Counted from the first letter of the stretch, positions 1 to 12,639 are shown. The stretch: 64,000 nt of DNA from Ignelater luminosus (GCA_011009095.1 VTPC01000457.1:1-64000); one strand, 5' to 3'. Numbers and translations: made by a program. The notes: generated by a model not told the origin, from the letters alone.

Positions 1-1649
1 AGTGCTATTATACCGAAATGTCGTTGTAAATAGTACTGAATAAGGAATTCAGATGGAGCCATAGCAAATAATAAATAAAATTGATTTTCACTTTTTTTAT
101 AATATATAAGTTTTCTTAGATTTTGGACAATGTTGCAAAATAAGTCGATGAATCATATTATTTATCTTCCATAACACGAAGAATGATCTAGAATTGAAGT
201 AGAGATAAAAACAGCCCTCCATAAAAATATGAATCTTGGAAAACTAAAATGTTTGGAACATCTACATAAATACATGCCGTATTTGATATTAAAAATAAAC
301 TAATGGTGGATGTATTTTAAAGAGAATCGCGTGTGATGTTGCTGACGTACAATATGCACATTTACAGAGCCGTGCTTACAGAAAGTCTGCGTTCTATTAA
401 GATCTTTAATTTTCCATGAAATTAAAAAGAGAGTGGCAGTAGTGTTGGAACTATCCTTTTTCAAATGCAGCATGGTCAATACATCAATCGTAATGAAGAA
501 AAAAGTTCATGTAGTATAGAAACACGCTTTTTAACAGTTTAAATATCAACCAATATTTATAGAAGGGAAACTCCCCTACATACCGTGCCAAATTATATTT
601 GCAAGATAATTATTTGGCACTGTGATTTATAGGTAACGTAATTCGCTTATTACATACTTTCTCGTCCTGCTTTTGAGACGTAGTTATTGTTTGGGAAAAT
701 TACCTCCCACACGCTTAAGAAGTTCTCGTTAGAACGAAAAACTTTGGCTGTATGTAAGCTGTGTAAGTTTTGCAGTACGTTAGACAGTTCATAATCATAA
801 ATACTTATCACCGCTAGAGGCATAAACAATGTGGCAATTTATTATTTTAAAGAATGAATTAATCAAAAACACAAAATCTGCTTTAGCATTAATCAGACAA
901 AATATATTTCCTAAGAGGCTATAGGGAGATTTTGTATAATCATTACAAAATTAGACATTGTATTTTTGATTTACTGTTTTATTTCAAAAATCAACTGCGG
1001 CGTTGTTTGAGCAAAAAGGTGTATACAACGTTATGGGAGTATGCGCAACTCGTATAATTGCAAACTAAACATGTCGAGGGGAAAGAAGGGCAAACATAGA
1101 CAATGCTGCTCTCTTAAACTTCGCATTATTGTGCCAAATTATCCCTAATTCGAATAATTTACATCTTGGTATAACAAACAGAGACGTCTCAAGCAATTAT
1201 ATTAAAATTTCTAATGTGTTTATTGTCTTCGAAGAAATTGCTATCGTTAACAACTTATTGGTAAACAAAATGACATTATAGGACAGTTTTTCACCAATAT
1301 TTGTAAATATTGTTTTCCTGGATTTCGAGATTACACTCTTCAAAATTATCTGATTAGTAGGTTCATGTTTGTTTATTTGATTCTTAACACATATACCTAG
1401 TGTCTCAACACCCCATCTCAGTTTTGAGTAATTATATGACTTTGATTTTAGTAATTATTAAATTATTATTTGATGCATTTTAGTTGGTAATAATTTTTGC
1501 ACGCCCTTAACTTCTGATTATTTTCTTTAACATCACTATATCTCATCTTATTACTGTGTTCTTTTATTGTGATTATAATTATGACCTCCTTACCTCCGCT
1601 CAAGGCCGATTCTGATTTAGCTGGGTAAGACCCGAAAAGGTCTTTTAAT
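1..1649. other. No gene seen
   Basis: AT-rich sequence with stops in all frames. No LTR matching the Gypsy fragment downstream was recognised. Confidence 0.5.
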
Positions 1650-3040
1650 GTAATTGCGGGTCCATTCCCAGAGACAGGCGCAGGAAATAAATATTTTGGT
1701 GGTAATGGACTATTTTAGTAAATAAACAGAGGTATACGCTCTACCAAACCAAGAAGCGGCTACGGTTGCTGACGTGCTGGTAAAAGAACTCTTTAGCCGT
1801 TTTGGTGTCCCACTGGAATTGCATTCCGACCAGGGCAGAAACTTTAAGTCGGCACAATTCCAAAAGTTGTGCCAATCATTGGATATCAGAAAAACAATAA
1901 CTACACCGTTGCACCCGCAGTCGGATGGAATGGTGGAACGAATGAACAGAACGATGAGGAAGTACTTGTCGAAGGTGGTGTCCGAGCATTAACGCGATTG
2001 GGACCAATACCTGCATCTGTTTCTAATGGCAAACCGCTCGGCTGTACAAGAAACAACTGGCCAAACCCCAGCTGCAGTGTTGTTCGGACGCGAAATTCGG
2101 TTACCATGTGATCTACAGTTTGGTTTCAAACCCAGTGAAAATGACGTGGTCGGTGATGATTACGTTTATAACCTTCGTGGGAAGTTAAACTCCATTCATG
2201 AAAATGTTCGTCGTAATATTTAGATGGTCAGTGACAAGATGAAAGAGCAATACGACGTTAAAGCCCAAACAGGAGGGTATCAACCTAGAGATCTAGTTGG
2301 GCTCTATCGTCCTCAAAGACGAAGAGGCTTGTCTCCAAAGCTGCAAAGAGCATGGGAAGGGCCCTACACGGTCATTAAACGAATAAATGACCTGATATAC
2401 CGTATCAGAAAACCACCAAGGGGAAAAATGATGGTTGTGCACACCGACCGGTTGACCCCGTATGCAGGCGGAAATGAAGTCGATATAGAAGAACCAGAGG
2501 CCAAAATACAACGCGCAGATGTTGTAACGATTGAAGATCGAAGACCTTCGTTTACCGACTTTATGACATTTTACTCAAATGGCAGAAAAGCTCGTTTTGG
2601 TGTTGTTCATGAGCAACAAAGAAACCTGTTTAAAGTTCCGGAAGAATACTCTCTAGCCCACTGCGTGATGAAAGACTTGAAGATGTCTCGAGGTATAGCT
2701 GTCGACTTCACGTTCAAGTTTGGTCGCACGAGAGAAGTATCTTTACAACATCCCGAGGTAGGCAAAACCTGCTATCTACAAGACCAGGGACGATTTCTTT
2801 ATTATCTGGTCACAAAACCTCGTTCATGTGAGAAGCCGCAGTATGAGGCTTTGTGGAAGGTTCTTCACGACTTGAAGCACGCGGGGTTAAAAAATTAGCT
2901 ATGCCGAAAATTAGGTGTAGTCTAGATCGGTTGGATTGGCGAACCGTGCGTAATATGTTAGAAGTAATATTTCAGGACGCCAATGTGGAAGTATTGGTTT
3001 GCAGTTATAATCCCGGAACATTCTCCCAGAAGTTTTAGAA
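1650..3040 (+). pseudogene. Ty3/Gypsy pol fragment: integrase followed by a macro domain, broken
   Basis: A 5'-truncated retroelement pol end. A degraded start (G-P-F-P-E-T-G-A-G-N near 1660) leads into the integrase core at 1774-1992 (H-S-D-Q-G-R-N-F with catalytic Asp; H-P-Q-S-D-G-M-V-E-R-M-N-R with catalytic Glu), then a frame change, a stop at 2221-2223 and the integrase C-terminal region (W-E-G-P-Y; V-H-T-D-R-L-T-P-Y near 2445). After it, still in frame, comes an OARD1-like macro domain from about 2620: S-L-A-H-C, G-I-A-V-D-F, G-R-F-L-Y-Y-L-V-T-K. A frameshift near 2880 moves the remainder (M-P-K-I-R-C-S-L-D-R, 2900-3038) to another frame. The conserved G-C-G before L-D-R is R-C-S here. 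Macro domains of this kind bind or hydrolyse ADP-ribose. The copy is dead; flanking LTRs were not confirmed. Confidence 0.75.
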
Positions 3041-4195
3041 AACAGTGGATTGTTTCTTTTTCAAAAACTCGAGATGGCATGCAAGTACCGTCATGATCCA
3101 GAAGCCATGGCCGGAATAAGCAGCGAAATCCGTGCAACATCACTTTCGGCACTGTCGCGAGACGCAACAGTGTTAAGAAGGTGGCAGTGTAACGAGCCAT
3201 CTAGAGAAGTCTCGAACGGACTCGGCGTTGCCGGCCGAATACACCGGAGGAGTCTGGAGCAGTCCGACCGTCGAATGTGCGAGAAAAGGCGCGAACCTTC
3301 TAGATTCATCGAAAGGAACGAGGAAACGTATATGAGCGGTAACATGAATAGAGCCAGGGGGTTCTACAGAAAATAACCGCGTGTAGTTACGACCGAAATA
3401 AATGTAATTAGTGATAAATAAATGATTCTGTACGTAAAAATAACTACACGTTTTTGTCAAAACGTAACAGTATAATGAGTGACTAAAATAACGAGATGGT
3501 ACACCAACATATATATTGATTTTCTTGAACACAGCATAATATACCTCGAGAACATCAAATATAATATTGGCACCCAACGTGAAACTGTGGAATTTAGCAC
3601 GCCTATAAAATAAATAATAAATATTCTACATAATTTTGGTCGTTTAGAATTTAGATTATAAGAATTTACTTTATCCATATTAATCAACCAAAAGCAATTT
3701 TTAGCAAACAATAACTACATTTTAACCTTAGTTACCTTAAAAAAGCAAAATCAGACTTTATCTTACCTGGTTAATTTGCAACTGAATAAGAACCAATACA
3801 AATTGATTCAATCTCATCTAAGATAACCCATTATAACTGCATCTAATCCAAATTAAATCAATTATCTGAAGATTTAAAGCAAACGAACCTAAAGAAAAAA
3901 AGATGAAAATGCAAATGAAATGATAATGGAATTAATAAAAAAATTGGTACTTATGAATTATGATTTTCACTAAAACTAGAAGTACTAATAACTGCAAATG
4001 CATTTCAAAATGGTATATAATTAGTGTCTCGATGTGACAATTTGTATTTAAACAATTTAATCATGAGCACAAATAGACAACATTAACAAACACAAATTAA
4101 ATTAAATATGACACAAAAGCTTTGTCGGTAGTTTAATAAAGAGGTAGTAGAAGTTATTAATTTTTCATTTTGTGTGATCTTAATCTGGTTTCATT
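3041..4195. other. Retroelement tail and serpin 3' flank
   Basis: 3050-3400 is less AT-rich and probably still belongs to the Gypsy element; a TGTAGTTACGACC...AACTACA stretch (3381-3448) could be part of an LTR but this is not established. 3450-4195 is AT-rich 3' flank of the local serpin; TTTAATAAAGAGG near 4131 could be near its polyadenylation site. Confidence 0.4.
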
Positions 4196-4356
4196 CTATA
4201 TACTACCATTAGTAGATTCTGGTCGAAGAACTTTTCCACAAAATATAATATTCGCAGATTGTCCATAGTTTACTTGCAACAATACCATAAATGGATGATC
4301 AGCAGTAAATTCTGGAAGAGGTCGCTTCCCACAATACGTTATCACCGGTACTTCAT
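4196..4356 (-). CDS. Serpin gene, exon 3 (RCL and C terminus)
   Basis: The acceptor is AAATTTGTAG|AT; 161 nt. The junction codon is Asp and the loop reads D-E-V-P-V-I-T-Y-C-G-K-R-P, giving Tyr-Cys or Thr-Tyr as scissile pair depending on loop length. F-T-A-D-H-P-F, I-I-F-C-G-K-V and R-P-E-S end the protein. It has the same phase, acceptor style and layout as the cassettes of the array gene upstream, so it could be that gene's furthest cassette as well as this gene's own last exon. Confidence 0.85.
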
Positions 4357-4420
4357 CTACAAATTTAATGTAAAATACTGGATAACTCATGCATTATAGT
4401 TTTTAATAAATTGAAGTTAC

Positions 4421-4565
4421 CTTCAGATAAAGCAACTCCGGATCCTTCCTCGTTAACTTCAATTATAACTTTTTGTATAATTTCATTAACACAAAGACGC
4501 TCACTGTTTGTAGAAATTCCTGAAAGATTAGCTTTTACTGGATCAAAAACCATGTCAAGGCTCAT
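4421..4565 (-). CDS. Serpin gene, exon 2 (hinge exon)
   Basis: The exon has 145 nt between acceptor TTTAGTAG|ATG and donor GAAG|GTAAC, ending in phase 1. It encodes F-D-P-V-K-A-N-L-S-G-I, the sheet-A strand and the proximal hinge E-V-N-E-E-G-S-G-V-A-L-S-E. P17-P15 (E-E-G) fit the inhibitory consensus, but P12-P9 read V-A-L-S rather than a run of small residues, so loop insertion may be less efficient. The phase-1 donor is the same as that required by all 19 array cassettes. Confidence 0.85.
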
Positions 4566-4633
4566 CTACTAAACCAAAATAAAAATTTTAATCTGTTTAA
4601 ATTAAAGATATTACGCTAAAATTTAATACCAAC

Positions 4634-5497
4634 CTCTTTTAATATGGGTTTCATATCTACAGTGCCTTCAATCTTAAACTTAGGTAAATGAACTTTAACT
4701 CGAACTCGAAGCACGTTTTGTGTCAAAATGGAAAGATCAATATTCATTAATTTATGTTCCAAGTCGGTTATGCCATTTTTTGATCTAGGTAATATAATAA
4801 CCATACTAACATTTTCATTCATATAAGGAAGTTCTAATATTTCTGCATCTAGATCTTCATTAACCTTATATTTGAACTGTCTGTTAACATACATCATATA
4901 ACAATCAACCTTTTCTTCATTTGCAACAAAGAAAGAATCTACTCGAGTTGCATGTTTTACAAATCCGTCTAGCCACTTGCCTTTAAAACAAACTGCATTA
5001 ACTGCTACAAGTTGAATATCAGATTTTAAACTATCTGGGGAGATTATATTTTTAAAGTTTGCATCTGTTTTCATTTCTATCCATTTATTAATTTTATTTG
5101 CAATTTCAGTACTTAGTAAATCAAAATTAACAGATTCTATTTCAGATGAAAATATGTTGGTGACTACTTCTTCAAAGGTTGTTTCTAAAGAATAACTCTT
5201 CATAATATAAATCTTATTTGCAATATAAAAAGTTACTTCTTCCAAATTGTTGAGGAAATTCATAATCAAGTTATAACCATTAACTGCAGCCTTTTTATTT
5301 GGTACATTTAGCGTCCTGGCAAACTGTTTTTCTGTTTCTTCATTACTACCTTGATAAATCATAGAAAGTACACTGTAAACTCCCAGTGGAGAGAAAATTA
5401 CGTTTCCATGATTTCTAGAAAGTTCATTGTAAAACTTGGTGGTAAATCTTAGATTACTGTTGATGATGTGTTCATCGACATCAGTAATAGTAGCCAT
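4634..5497 (-). CDS. Serpin gene, exon 1 (serpin body)
   Basis: This is the first 288 codons of a complete local serpin. It holds the serpin signature regions in order: N-V-I-F-S-P-L near residue 33, the Y-Q-G-S-N-E-E-T helix near 48, N-K-I-Y near 94, V-N-A-V-C-F-K-G-K-W near 168, and E-L-P-Y with V-S-M-V-I-I-L-P near 222-235. No signal peptide is visible at the start (M-A-T-I-T-D-V-D), so it may be intracellular. The exon end is placed at GAG|GTTGGT: joining in phase 0 to exon 2 restores the K-E-x-x-L-D-M-x-F-D-P segment at the length normal for the family. The donor is weak by sequence. Joined length with exons 2 and 3 is 1170 nt, 389 residues, typical for a serpin. Confidence 0.85.
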
Positions 5498-6359
5498 TAT
5501 TTACAATATTGATTGATTGTGAGTTTAAACTACAACAAATTAACTACTGTTTAATTTTAAACGCTTTAAAATAAATTTAATACTTACGTATTTTTTAAAT
5601 GTTTCAGTTGATTCTGTTAATATTAATTAAACGAATTTTAATGAAATGGAATATTAAAAACCCAAATGACGGCTTTAAAAGACTAAAATGCCACATGCAT
5701 TATAAGTGATAGAAAAAATTGCACATTTGCCAAGGTCTAAACGTTACGTAAGCATTCCGCAGATCCGTACTTACACTAAATTAAAATAAAGTTATAAAAT
5801 TCTTTTCATAATCGTAATTTTTACTGTGTTGACCATACTTCTTAAAAATCATTAAGCAAATTCTATCAACATAAAAATAATTATTATTTAGAGAAGTTTC
5901 AGATTCTATACATTTGGCAAGTACCTAAAAAATAAAAATCACCCACAGATTTTGGCAATAGGAGATAACAATAACAAAGAATATTTTTCGAAAGTGAAGT
6001 AATTAAATTAAATTAATTAATACATTCAGATTATGCAGTTGCTATTAGCAAACTATAAGACTATAACATGAAGCAGCGAAGTTTCCGTGCCACCCCCTCC
6101 AACAGTACAACTTTTGGAGATCCCATATCTACTACTACCTACTATTGGGAACCCCCACTATTGCAAGACCTCCCGGCATTCCGGAAGAACTCCACTGACC
6201 TATAAATTTTCTTTCTTGGTAAGAATAGGATTTTTCTTAAAATATTGGCACACGCTTATCCATACAACTATTTTCAAGAAAGATTCTTATCGGCAGACTC
6301 ACTTGTATTTAAGGACAGAGTCAAAGGTGGATCCAAGATAAAGAGAATGAAGAAAAACA
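5498..6359. other. Upstream region of the local serpin
   Basis: AT-rich, presumed to hold the promoter and 5' untranslated part of the serpin at 4196-5497; no clear TATA box or initiator could be assigned. 6087-6200 is unusually C-rich for the window and may be the degraded 5' part of the LINE. Confidence 0.4.
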
Positions 6360-9300
6360 TTAACAATACAAAAATAAAAAGAACATAGCAAAGAGAGTCG
6401 CGCAAGAAGCACATAACGAAAGTTGGAATAAGTTTGTTAACGATCTAGAACATGATTTGTATAACCAACAAAAATCGGTATATAAAATAATAAAACATCT
6501 AAATAGAAATGAAAAAGATACAATAAATATAAGTAACATTACCAAAACAAAATGGTTAGAATATTATAGAATGCTATGGACAGATAATAATCAAGATAAA
6601 AGAGAAAAATGAACAAACACGGATGAACTGCACGGAGTATGTGTAGATCTATTAACTATGGAAGAACTAAATGAAGCGATAAATAAGACCAAAAATAGGA
6701 AAGCCCCAGGAACAGATGGTTTAAGCGCAGAGCTATACAAATATGGAGGCCTCCTTTTAAAATACAGATTCCTACACCTATACAATATGTGCTGGCAGCA
6801 AGCAAGAACACCAGCAAGTTGGGGGCGCAGTATCGTACAACCTATACAGTGTGTCCAGTTTAAAATGACCTACATGGGGATATTGAAAACGGTAATAGAT
6901 ACAAGGTTGGTTAAATGGGGAAAAAGTTTCGTATTTATATACCAATAAATAATCCATGGTTACATTGACAATTATCTGCCCCGTTTCAAAGATACAGGGT
7001 GAAAACCAAAAAAGTTTATTTTCTAAAATCCTGATTTATTTATTTAGTATTACAGATATATAAACAATATTTTCAGAAACGAAATAGCGGCTAATAAAAA
7101 CGACTTCAAAAAAATGATGGGCCTTCTAGATTTCACGAACTAGTATCCAACTTTTGTTTTTCTTATGGGCGCCATATTGGATTTTTACATTTTTGAAATC
7201 GTCATAAAAAGAGCTTTTCAACCATGTACAATATGACTATGTTTAAAGGAGAAAAATTACAAGAAAATACAAAATTAAGATTTAACCATACTAGGCCTTG
7301 AAGTTTCCAAATAATAATTTGCAAACAAATGAGTGAAGATTCTAATTAGTTTAATTCTAATTAATATTAATGTTCAAATAAACCTCCATTCTGCCGTATG
7401 CATCTTCTACACCGATTCAAAACTGTTTCACAGGACTGTCTTAGCATCAACGGAGTAATTCTGTTTGCTGCTTCAATAACCGCTTGTTGTAAGACATCCA
7501 CTGTTTCGTATTGTCGTGAATAAACTTGAGTTTTTAGATAACCCCATACAGAAAAATCAAGTGGCATTATATCTGGCGACCTTGCAAGCCATCTTATTGG
7601 CTCCCGATTTCCAATCCAATGGTCAGGAAATGTTTTGAAGGGTTGCAAGGGGAAGCTCCAAGAAACGATCTGCTACATTTGTTTGTAAAAGGTCAAGATA
7701 TCTTTCAGAATTAAGGTTTTCATTGAAGAAAAACGGTACAACAATGTGACTACCAATTATACCTATCAAGACATTAAATCCCCATCTAATCTGCTGTCTC
7801 ACTCCGCGACCAAAAAGCGGTATTTTTCCGATTAAATAAATCGCAATTGGTAAATCGACTTTCGTCTGACCATAAAACTTCCATAGAAAAGTTTGAGATC
7901 AGATTTTGACTTCTTATGTACCACTGACAAAATTGTGGGTATCTATTCCGATACATTTCTGCAGCCGTTTTCTTGTTCCTCCGACAGAGAACAAAACATT
8001 TCAACATGTCATATTTTTCACGATTCGAAAAACGATTTATTTAACACGATATTTGTCCACACAAGAATTGTACATAGACACAACGAAATTGACAATAACA
8101 ATTATTTGATTGGTACAAACTGCAACTGTTTTATAAGAATATCAAAAAAATGAAGCCCACTTTAATTAAAATTTTCACTCATTTGTTTGCAAATTATTAT
8201 TTAGAAACCTCAAGGCCTACTACGGTTAAATTTTAATTTTGTATTTTCTTGTACTTTTTCTTCTTTAATCATAGTCATATTGTACATGGTTGAAAAGCTC
8301 TTTTTATGACGATTTCAAAAATGTAAAACTCCAATATGGCGCCGATAAGAAAAACAAAAGTTGGATACTAGTTCGTGAAATCTAGAAGGCCCAGCATTTT
8401 TTTGAAGTCGTTTTTGAAATCCTCATTAGCCACTATTTCGTTTTTGAAGATATCGTTCATTTATCTGTAATAACAAATAAATAAATCAGGATTTTAGAAA
8501 ATGAACTTTTTTGGTTTTCACCCTGTATCTTTGAAACGGGGCAGATAATTGTCAATGTAACCATGGATTATTTATTGGCATATAAATACGAAACTTTTTC
8601 CCCCTTTAACCAACCTTGTATCTATTACCGTTTCCAATATCCCCATGTAGGCCATTTTAAACTGGACACACTGTATACAAAAATGGAGATAGAGACAACA
8701 CCAATAACTATAGAGGTATGAGCTTGCTAAATGCGACATATAACATATACTCAAAAATTATAACTAAAAGATTACAAACAATAACCGAAACAAAACTAAT
8801 GGAACAACAAAGTGGATTCAGGAAAGGACGATCTGCAATTGATAATGTGTTTATTTTACAACAATTAATACAAAAACGACGAGAGTATAATCTAGAAACA
8901 CATTTAGCATTCATTGACCTCGAAAAGGCCTTTGATTATGTTAACAAGAAGAGATTATGGGATATACTCCAAAACAATGGATTTCCTAGGCATCTAATAA
9001 AAGTAATACAGAGCTGCTACTATGACACAAGCTTTAAAATAGCTAGAGGACATAAATATGAATGCATAAACAGAGGACTACGACAAGGGTGCCCACTTTC
9101 GCACACACTTTTTAATATATATATAAATCAAATAATAAAAGAATGGAAAGAAGTAGCTCTAAAAGGAATAAAGATTAATGCAAACTACTTTCTCAATATA
9201 TTACTCTTCGCTGATGACAAAGTACTTATGGCACCAAACGAAAATGACCTACAAAAGCAAGTATACCTATTAGATAAAATAGTAACAGACTATGAAGGAA

Positions 9301-9860
9301 AAATATCAATTAAGAAAACAAAGACAGTGGCGCACTGGGGAAAAGAGGGAAAAGATGGTATAAGAACTAAAATAATACTACGAAACACACCCCCTAGAAC
9401 AAATATCGCATTTTAACTACTTGGGATGCGAATACGGGAAAGATTATAGAAATAAGGTCAATAAATACCAATCAGTATGTGGAGTCATAACAAAAACATT
9501 TAAGAATAAAGCAAGATTAGACAGATACGACTCTACAAAGTTTTAGCAGTTCCAGTTGCATTGTATGGTAGCGAAACATGGGTACAAACAAAAAAGGAAA
9601 CCGAAGCTCTAAGAACAGCTGAAATGAAATTTCTAAGACGAATAAAAGGAATCACTAGAGAAGATAGAATAAGGAAAGATACAATAAAAAACGAACTAAA
9701 AGTAGAATCATTAGAAGAGAAAGCAAGAATGTATAAAGAAAAATGGGTAGAGCATTTAAACAGAATGGAAGAAACGAGAATACCAAACATCATCAGAAGA
9801 TATAACCCCAGAGGCCGACGAAGTATCGGCAGACCAAGAAAGCGTTGGTGAAGCGGAACA
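6360..9860 (+). mobile_element. LINE (non-LTR retrotransposon) ORF2 remnant, split by a DNA transposon
   Basis: The reverse transcriptase reads in two parts around an insertion at 6847-8673. Part one (about 6390-6844) has N-R-K-A-P-G-T-D-G-L and S-W-G-R-S-I-V-Q-P. Part two resumes with K-N-G-D-R-D-N-T-N-N-Y-R-G at 8680 and continues with Q-S-G-F-R-K-G-R-S, F-I-D-L-E-K-A-F-D, G-L-R-Q-G-C-P-L-S and the active site L-F-A-D-D. A frame change near 9415 precedes the C-terminal Y-G-S-E-T-W and G-R-R-S-I-G-R-P-R-K-R-W region (9561-9851). Stops at 6610 and elsewhere show it is inactive. It may be RTE-related; the clade is uncertain. Confidence 0.85.
6847..8673 (-). mobile_element. Tc1/mariner-superfamily element with ~500-bp inverted repeats, nested in the LINE
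   Basis: Both ends start CAGTGTGTCCAGTTTAAAAT and are flanked by TA (6845-6846, 8674-8675). The arms match with few changes from 6847 to about 7345 and from about 8170 to 8673, roughly 500 bp each. Between them, on the minus strand, lie transposase pieces: L-C-R-R-N-K-K-T-A-A-E-M-Y (helix-turn-helix), W-S-D-E-S-R-F-T-N with the first catalytic Asp (7786-8007), and R-S-P-D-I-M-P-L-D-F-S-V-W-G-Y-L-K with the last (7367-7648). The transposase is internally deleted and split. Removing the element rejoins the LINE reading frame. Confidence 0.87.
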
Positions 9861-11373
9861 GGTCAAGACCTAAAGGATACGACGACGACGAGTCAAAGAA
9901 TGATGCCATGAAGCACTAGACATCCCTTAGAATTTTACAAGCACCGCCTCCAAATCTTGAATAAAAAAATGTTGGTTTCTATTGCCAGAATAAGTTTTTA
10001 GGAAAGGTTGATTACACTGCGTAAGTAAAAAAAGAAAGTTTCAAAAGAATTTTCGCAGAAAAGCAAAAAGATATAATTACTTTTGATTGATGATCAAATA
10101 GTCATGCCCCGCGATCATAATAACGGTGTTCCGCCAATCTTTTTTTCATAACTATGAAAATAAGATTGAAAACTTTATTGAGATTTGCATTTAAATCTGA
10201 CCAAGCCTAATTACTAGACTTGTTAAAGGTAGTAAATCATAGGTAATTATTATAAATTGGATGAATAAACTCTTCAGTGTTAGAAACCTTAGAATAAGAT
10301 TATCTTGTCGCAAAGGCTTTTGGTAAAATTTTATGTTGTCATCGAGAGTGAAAACTGGCTTTTGGACAATGATGATTTGACATTTAGGTTTTCATCGCAA
10401 AGGTTTCATATCTACTTCAACGTATCTTTGGCTTTATGTACTCGGAGACTAATCTCAGCCAAGAAACGGTAATTAACTCTATGAAGATTACTGTTCAAGC
10501 ATTCACCTACACTACCACTGTAAACCAAGGAAAAGCTCAACGAAAATCATTGGTGTAGGTGGTCGAACCTCCCTTCCATTTTTACTATCACTCAACGCGC
10601 CGCTCGGTACCCCCAAAGAAATAGTGAACGTTTAGATCTCAGCTATGAAAATTCCGAATTTCTGTCGAGTATACAGTGTACACCTCATTCTCATAGCAAG
10701 TGAAAAAGTAGCTAGCTTTGAACCTTACCCTGCGATCGCTGGTATTTTCTCCAGTTCTTTGTAGATAATTTTTTCATAAACTAGCACGGAATAAGCACAT
10801 TGTTTTATAAAGATCAAAGGTATACAAATTTCTTAAAAATCAGTTTTTTTAAACATTTATTTTGAATACTGTTAATATCATAATAATTTAATATTGCTTA
10901 TTTAACATTATCTAGTTTTCTGAGTAAGCATAAAGATTTAAGCTTAAACTAATTTAAGATTGTTACGCTAGCCTAAGCAAAATAATAACCTACATTCCAG
11001 TAATCCTTCAAACAGGCGCAACAAAATTACTTCTGGGATTGAGCATTCAAAATATTCTACTTCTAAAACAGCCTGATCATCTTGGGCGTGAAAAACAACA
11101 AACTCTAACAAAATTTATTGTTCCCTGAATCGTCGACAATGAAGGTAGGTGCAGATAGTGAAATCATCTTTTCCACAACAGCAGTATAACTTATTCTGTG
11201 ATAGCAACCTCCTTGGCAATGAACGTATCCCAATCTAAATTAATTAGTAAATTCATAAATTCATTTTATTTTACAAAAAGAATTCCTAAAACACCACAAT
11301 AAATGGGTACTATAGCATTTCAAAGTCAATACTCCATAAATTATCTGCGATATAAGGTCGACAAATTCTATTC
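9861..11373. other. Spacer between local serpin/LINE and the cassette array
   Basis: No gene seen. 11265-11270 is the presumed polyadenylation signal of cassette 19. The stretch 10440-10760 is more GC-balanced but has no readable frame. Confidence 0.4.
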
Positions 11374-11516
11374 TTAGTAACATTGTGGCTGTAGAACTTT
11401 TCCGTAAAACACTATATTACCATTAGTTTCTCCTCGTGATTGTAATACGAACATAAATGGACGGTTGGCAGTAAATTTATATGGAATCATTAGGCACTGA
11501 TGGAACATAAATATAC
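11374..11516 (-). CDS. Serpin cassette 19: predicted P1 Gln, last of the array
   Basis: The acceptor is TTTGTTCGTAG|GT; 143 nt. The loop is G-I-F-M-F-H-Q-C-L-M-I-P, with Gln at predicted P1 and Cys at P1'. The shutter motif is F-T-A-N-R-P-F, so both Asp and His of ADHPF are replaced; V-F-Y-G-K-V is intact. TTTATT lies at 11265-11270, about 100 bases past the stop. It is the most divergent of the C-group cassettes and may be under weaker constraint. Confidence 0.8.
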
Positions 11517-11813
11517 CTACGAACAAAATAATATTTTCAAGGATCATTGCTATTTGTTGGGTAAATACCATGCGATCGAACGAAAAACGAAGTCGAAACA
11601 GGCCATTACTCGTATTATGTGGCAGTGTTCTTCGCAAATATTTATTGTTTTATTCAAATTTTGATTTGTAATTGTCATTTTGAAATGTCAAACTGAATTT
11701 GAATATTGGCTTAACCCAACAATTCACAACCGTCAACCGCTATCTACTCTCTTAGCGGCGTTGTCACATGGTACTGGTCATGACCTACTTTAACTTTTTT
11801 TCGGCACGGTAGC

Positions 11814-12195
11814 TATACTCCGTTCACGATGTTTCTGGGTCGTAACAGGCCATGCTTTCATTTTGTTAGGTTGGAAGTGTTTTCTTTTTTTTGAAAATTG
11901 CCGTACCTGCGGCTACATTTGGCGCTGTTGCACGATCAGAAATGTTGCATAAACGTTTAGTACCGATTACTTCTGTTTCGCTAAAAAGAAATCAAGTTTT
12001 CCTTATATTCACAGAGTTACAAAAAAAAAGACAACAGCGTGAGGTTAAACTGTCATAAGATCATAACCTTAAACACATTAAGCGTTAATAAGATTTTACA
12101 AGTCGAGTTAATAGATAAACAGTCCAGTTTACAATACTCAAACTGTCATTCTTCCACAGTCATATACGACCCAGAAACATCGTGAAGGCTGTATA
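11814..12195. mobile_element. MITE with ~30-bp terminal inverted repeats
   Basis: The left end CACGATGTTTCTGGGTCGTA (11824-11843) is repeated inverted as TACGACCCAGAAACATCGTG near 12165-12184. Continuing outward the ends agree to about 30 bp with a few mismatches and finish in TATA-type sequence, fitting a TA target. The 380-bp interior shows no coding potential. It lies between cassette 19 and cassette 18. Confidence 0.7.
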
Positions 12196-12639
12196 GTATA
12201 AAATGTACTAAATACAGTGTAGCATCAAATAAAGCATTTAAGATTAATTAAGGCTAATTAGTGCGGAGATAATAATACGTTTTATTAGTAGCAGTTACCA
12301 AAAAGAGTAGTACCGCTCCAAAGAAAAGTTTTAAGTTCTTATTGTTCAAGTGTTATCTGAAATATCTGCATATTAAGGGAAAAGACAGACTATCCCTCTT
12401 TTGTGTTATTCCAGTCAGTATTCGGAAAGAAGAAAAATATATTACAACTGTAAATACGTAATTGTCTTTTTGTCTTGTCCTAGTTCTATCTTTGAAGAGA
12501 ATAGGATCATTTTCTAGTAACTATTAGACTTGAGATAAGTTCCGTAAGGCAAGTCTTCTCACTCAGTAACTTTTTTCTGTAGGTAGACGCTACCGACTTT
12601 AGGTCGTTTATTTAGCAATAAATTGTTCTTGCTTATATA

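Noticed and set aside
3050-3711. Overlapping ORFs on both strands next to the Gypsy fragment
   Set aside because: No family recognised; likely retroelement tail read by chance.
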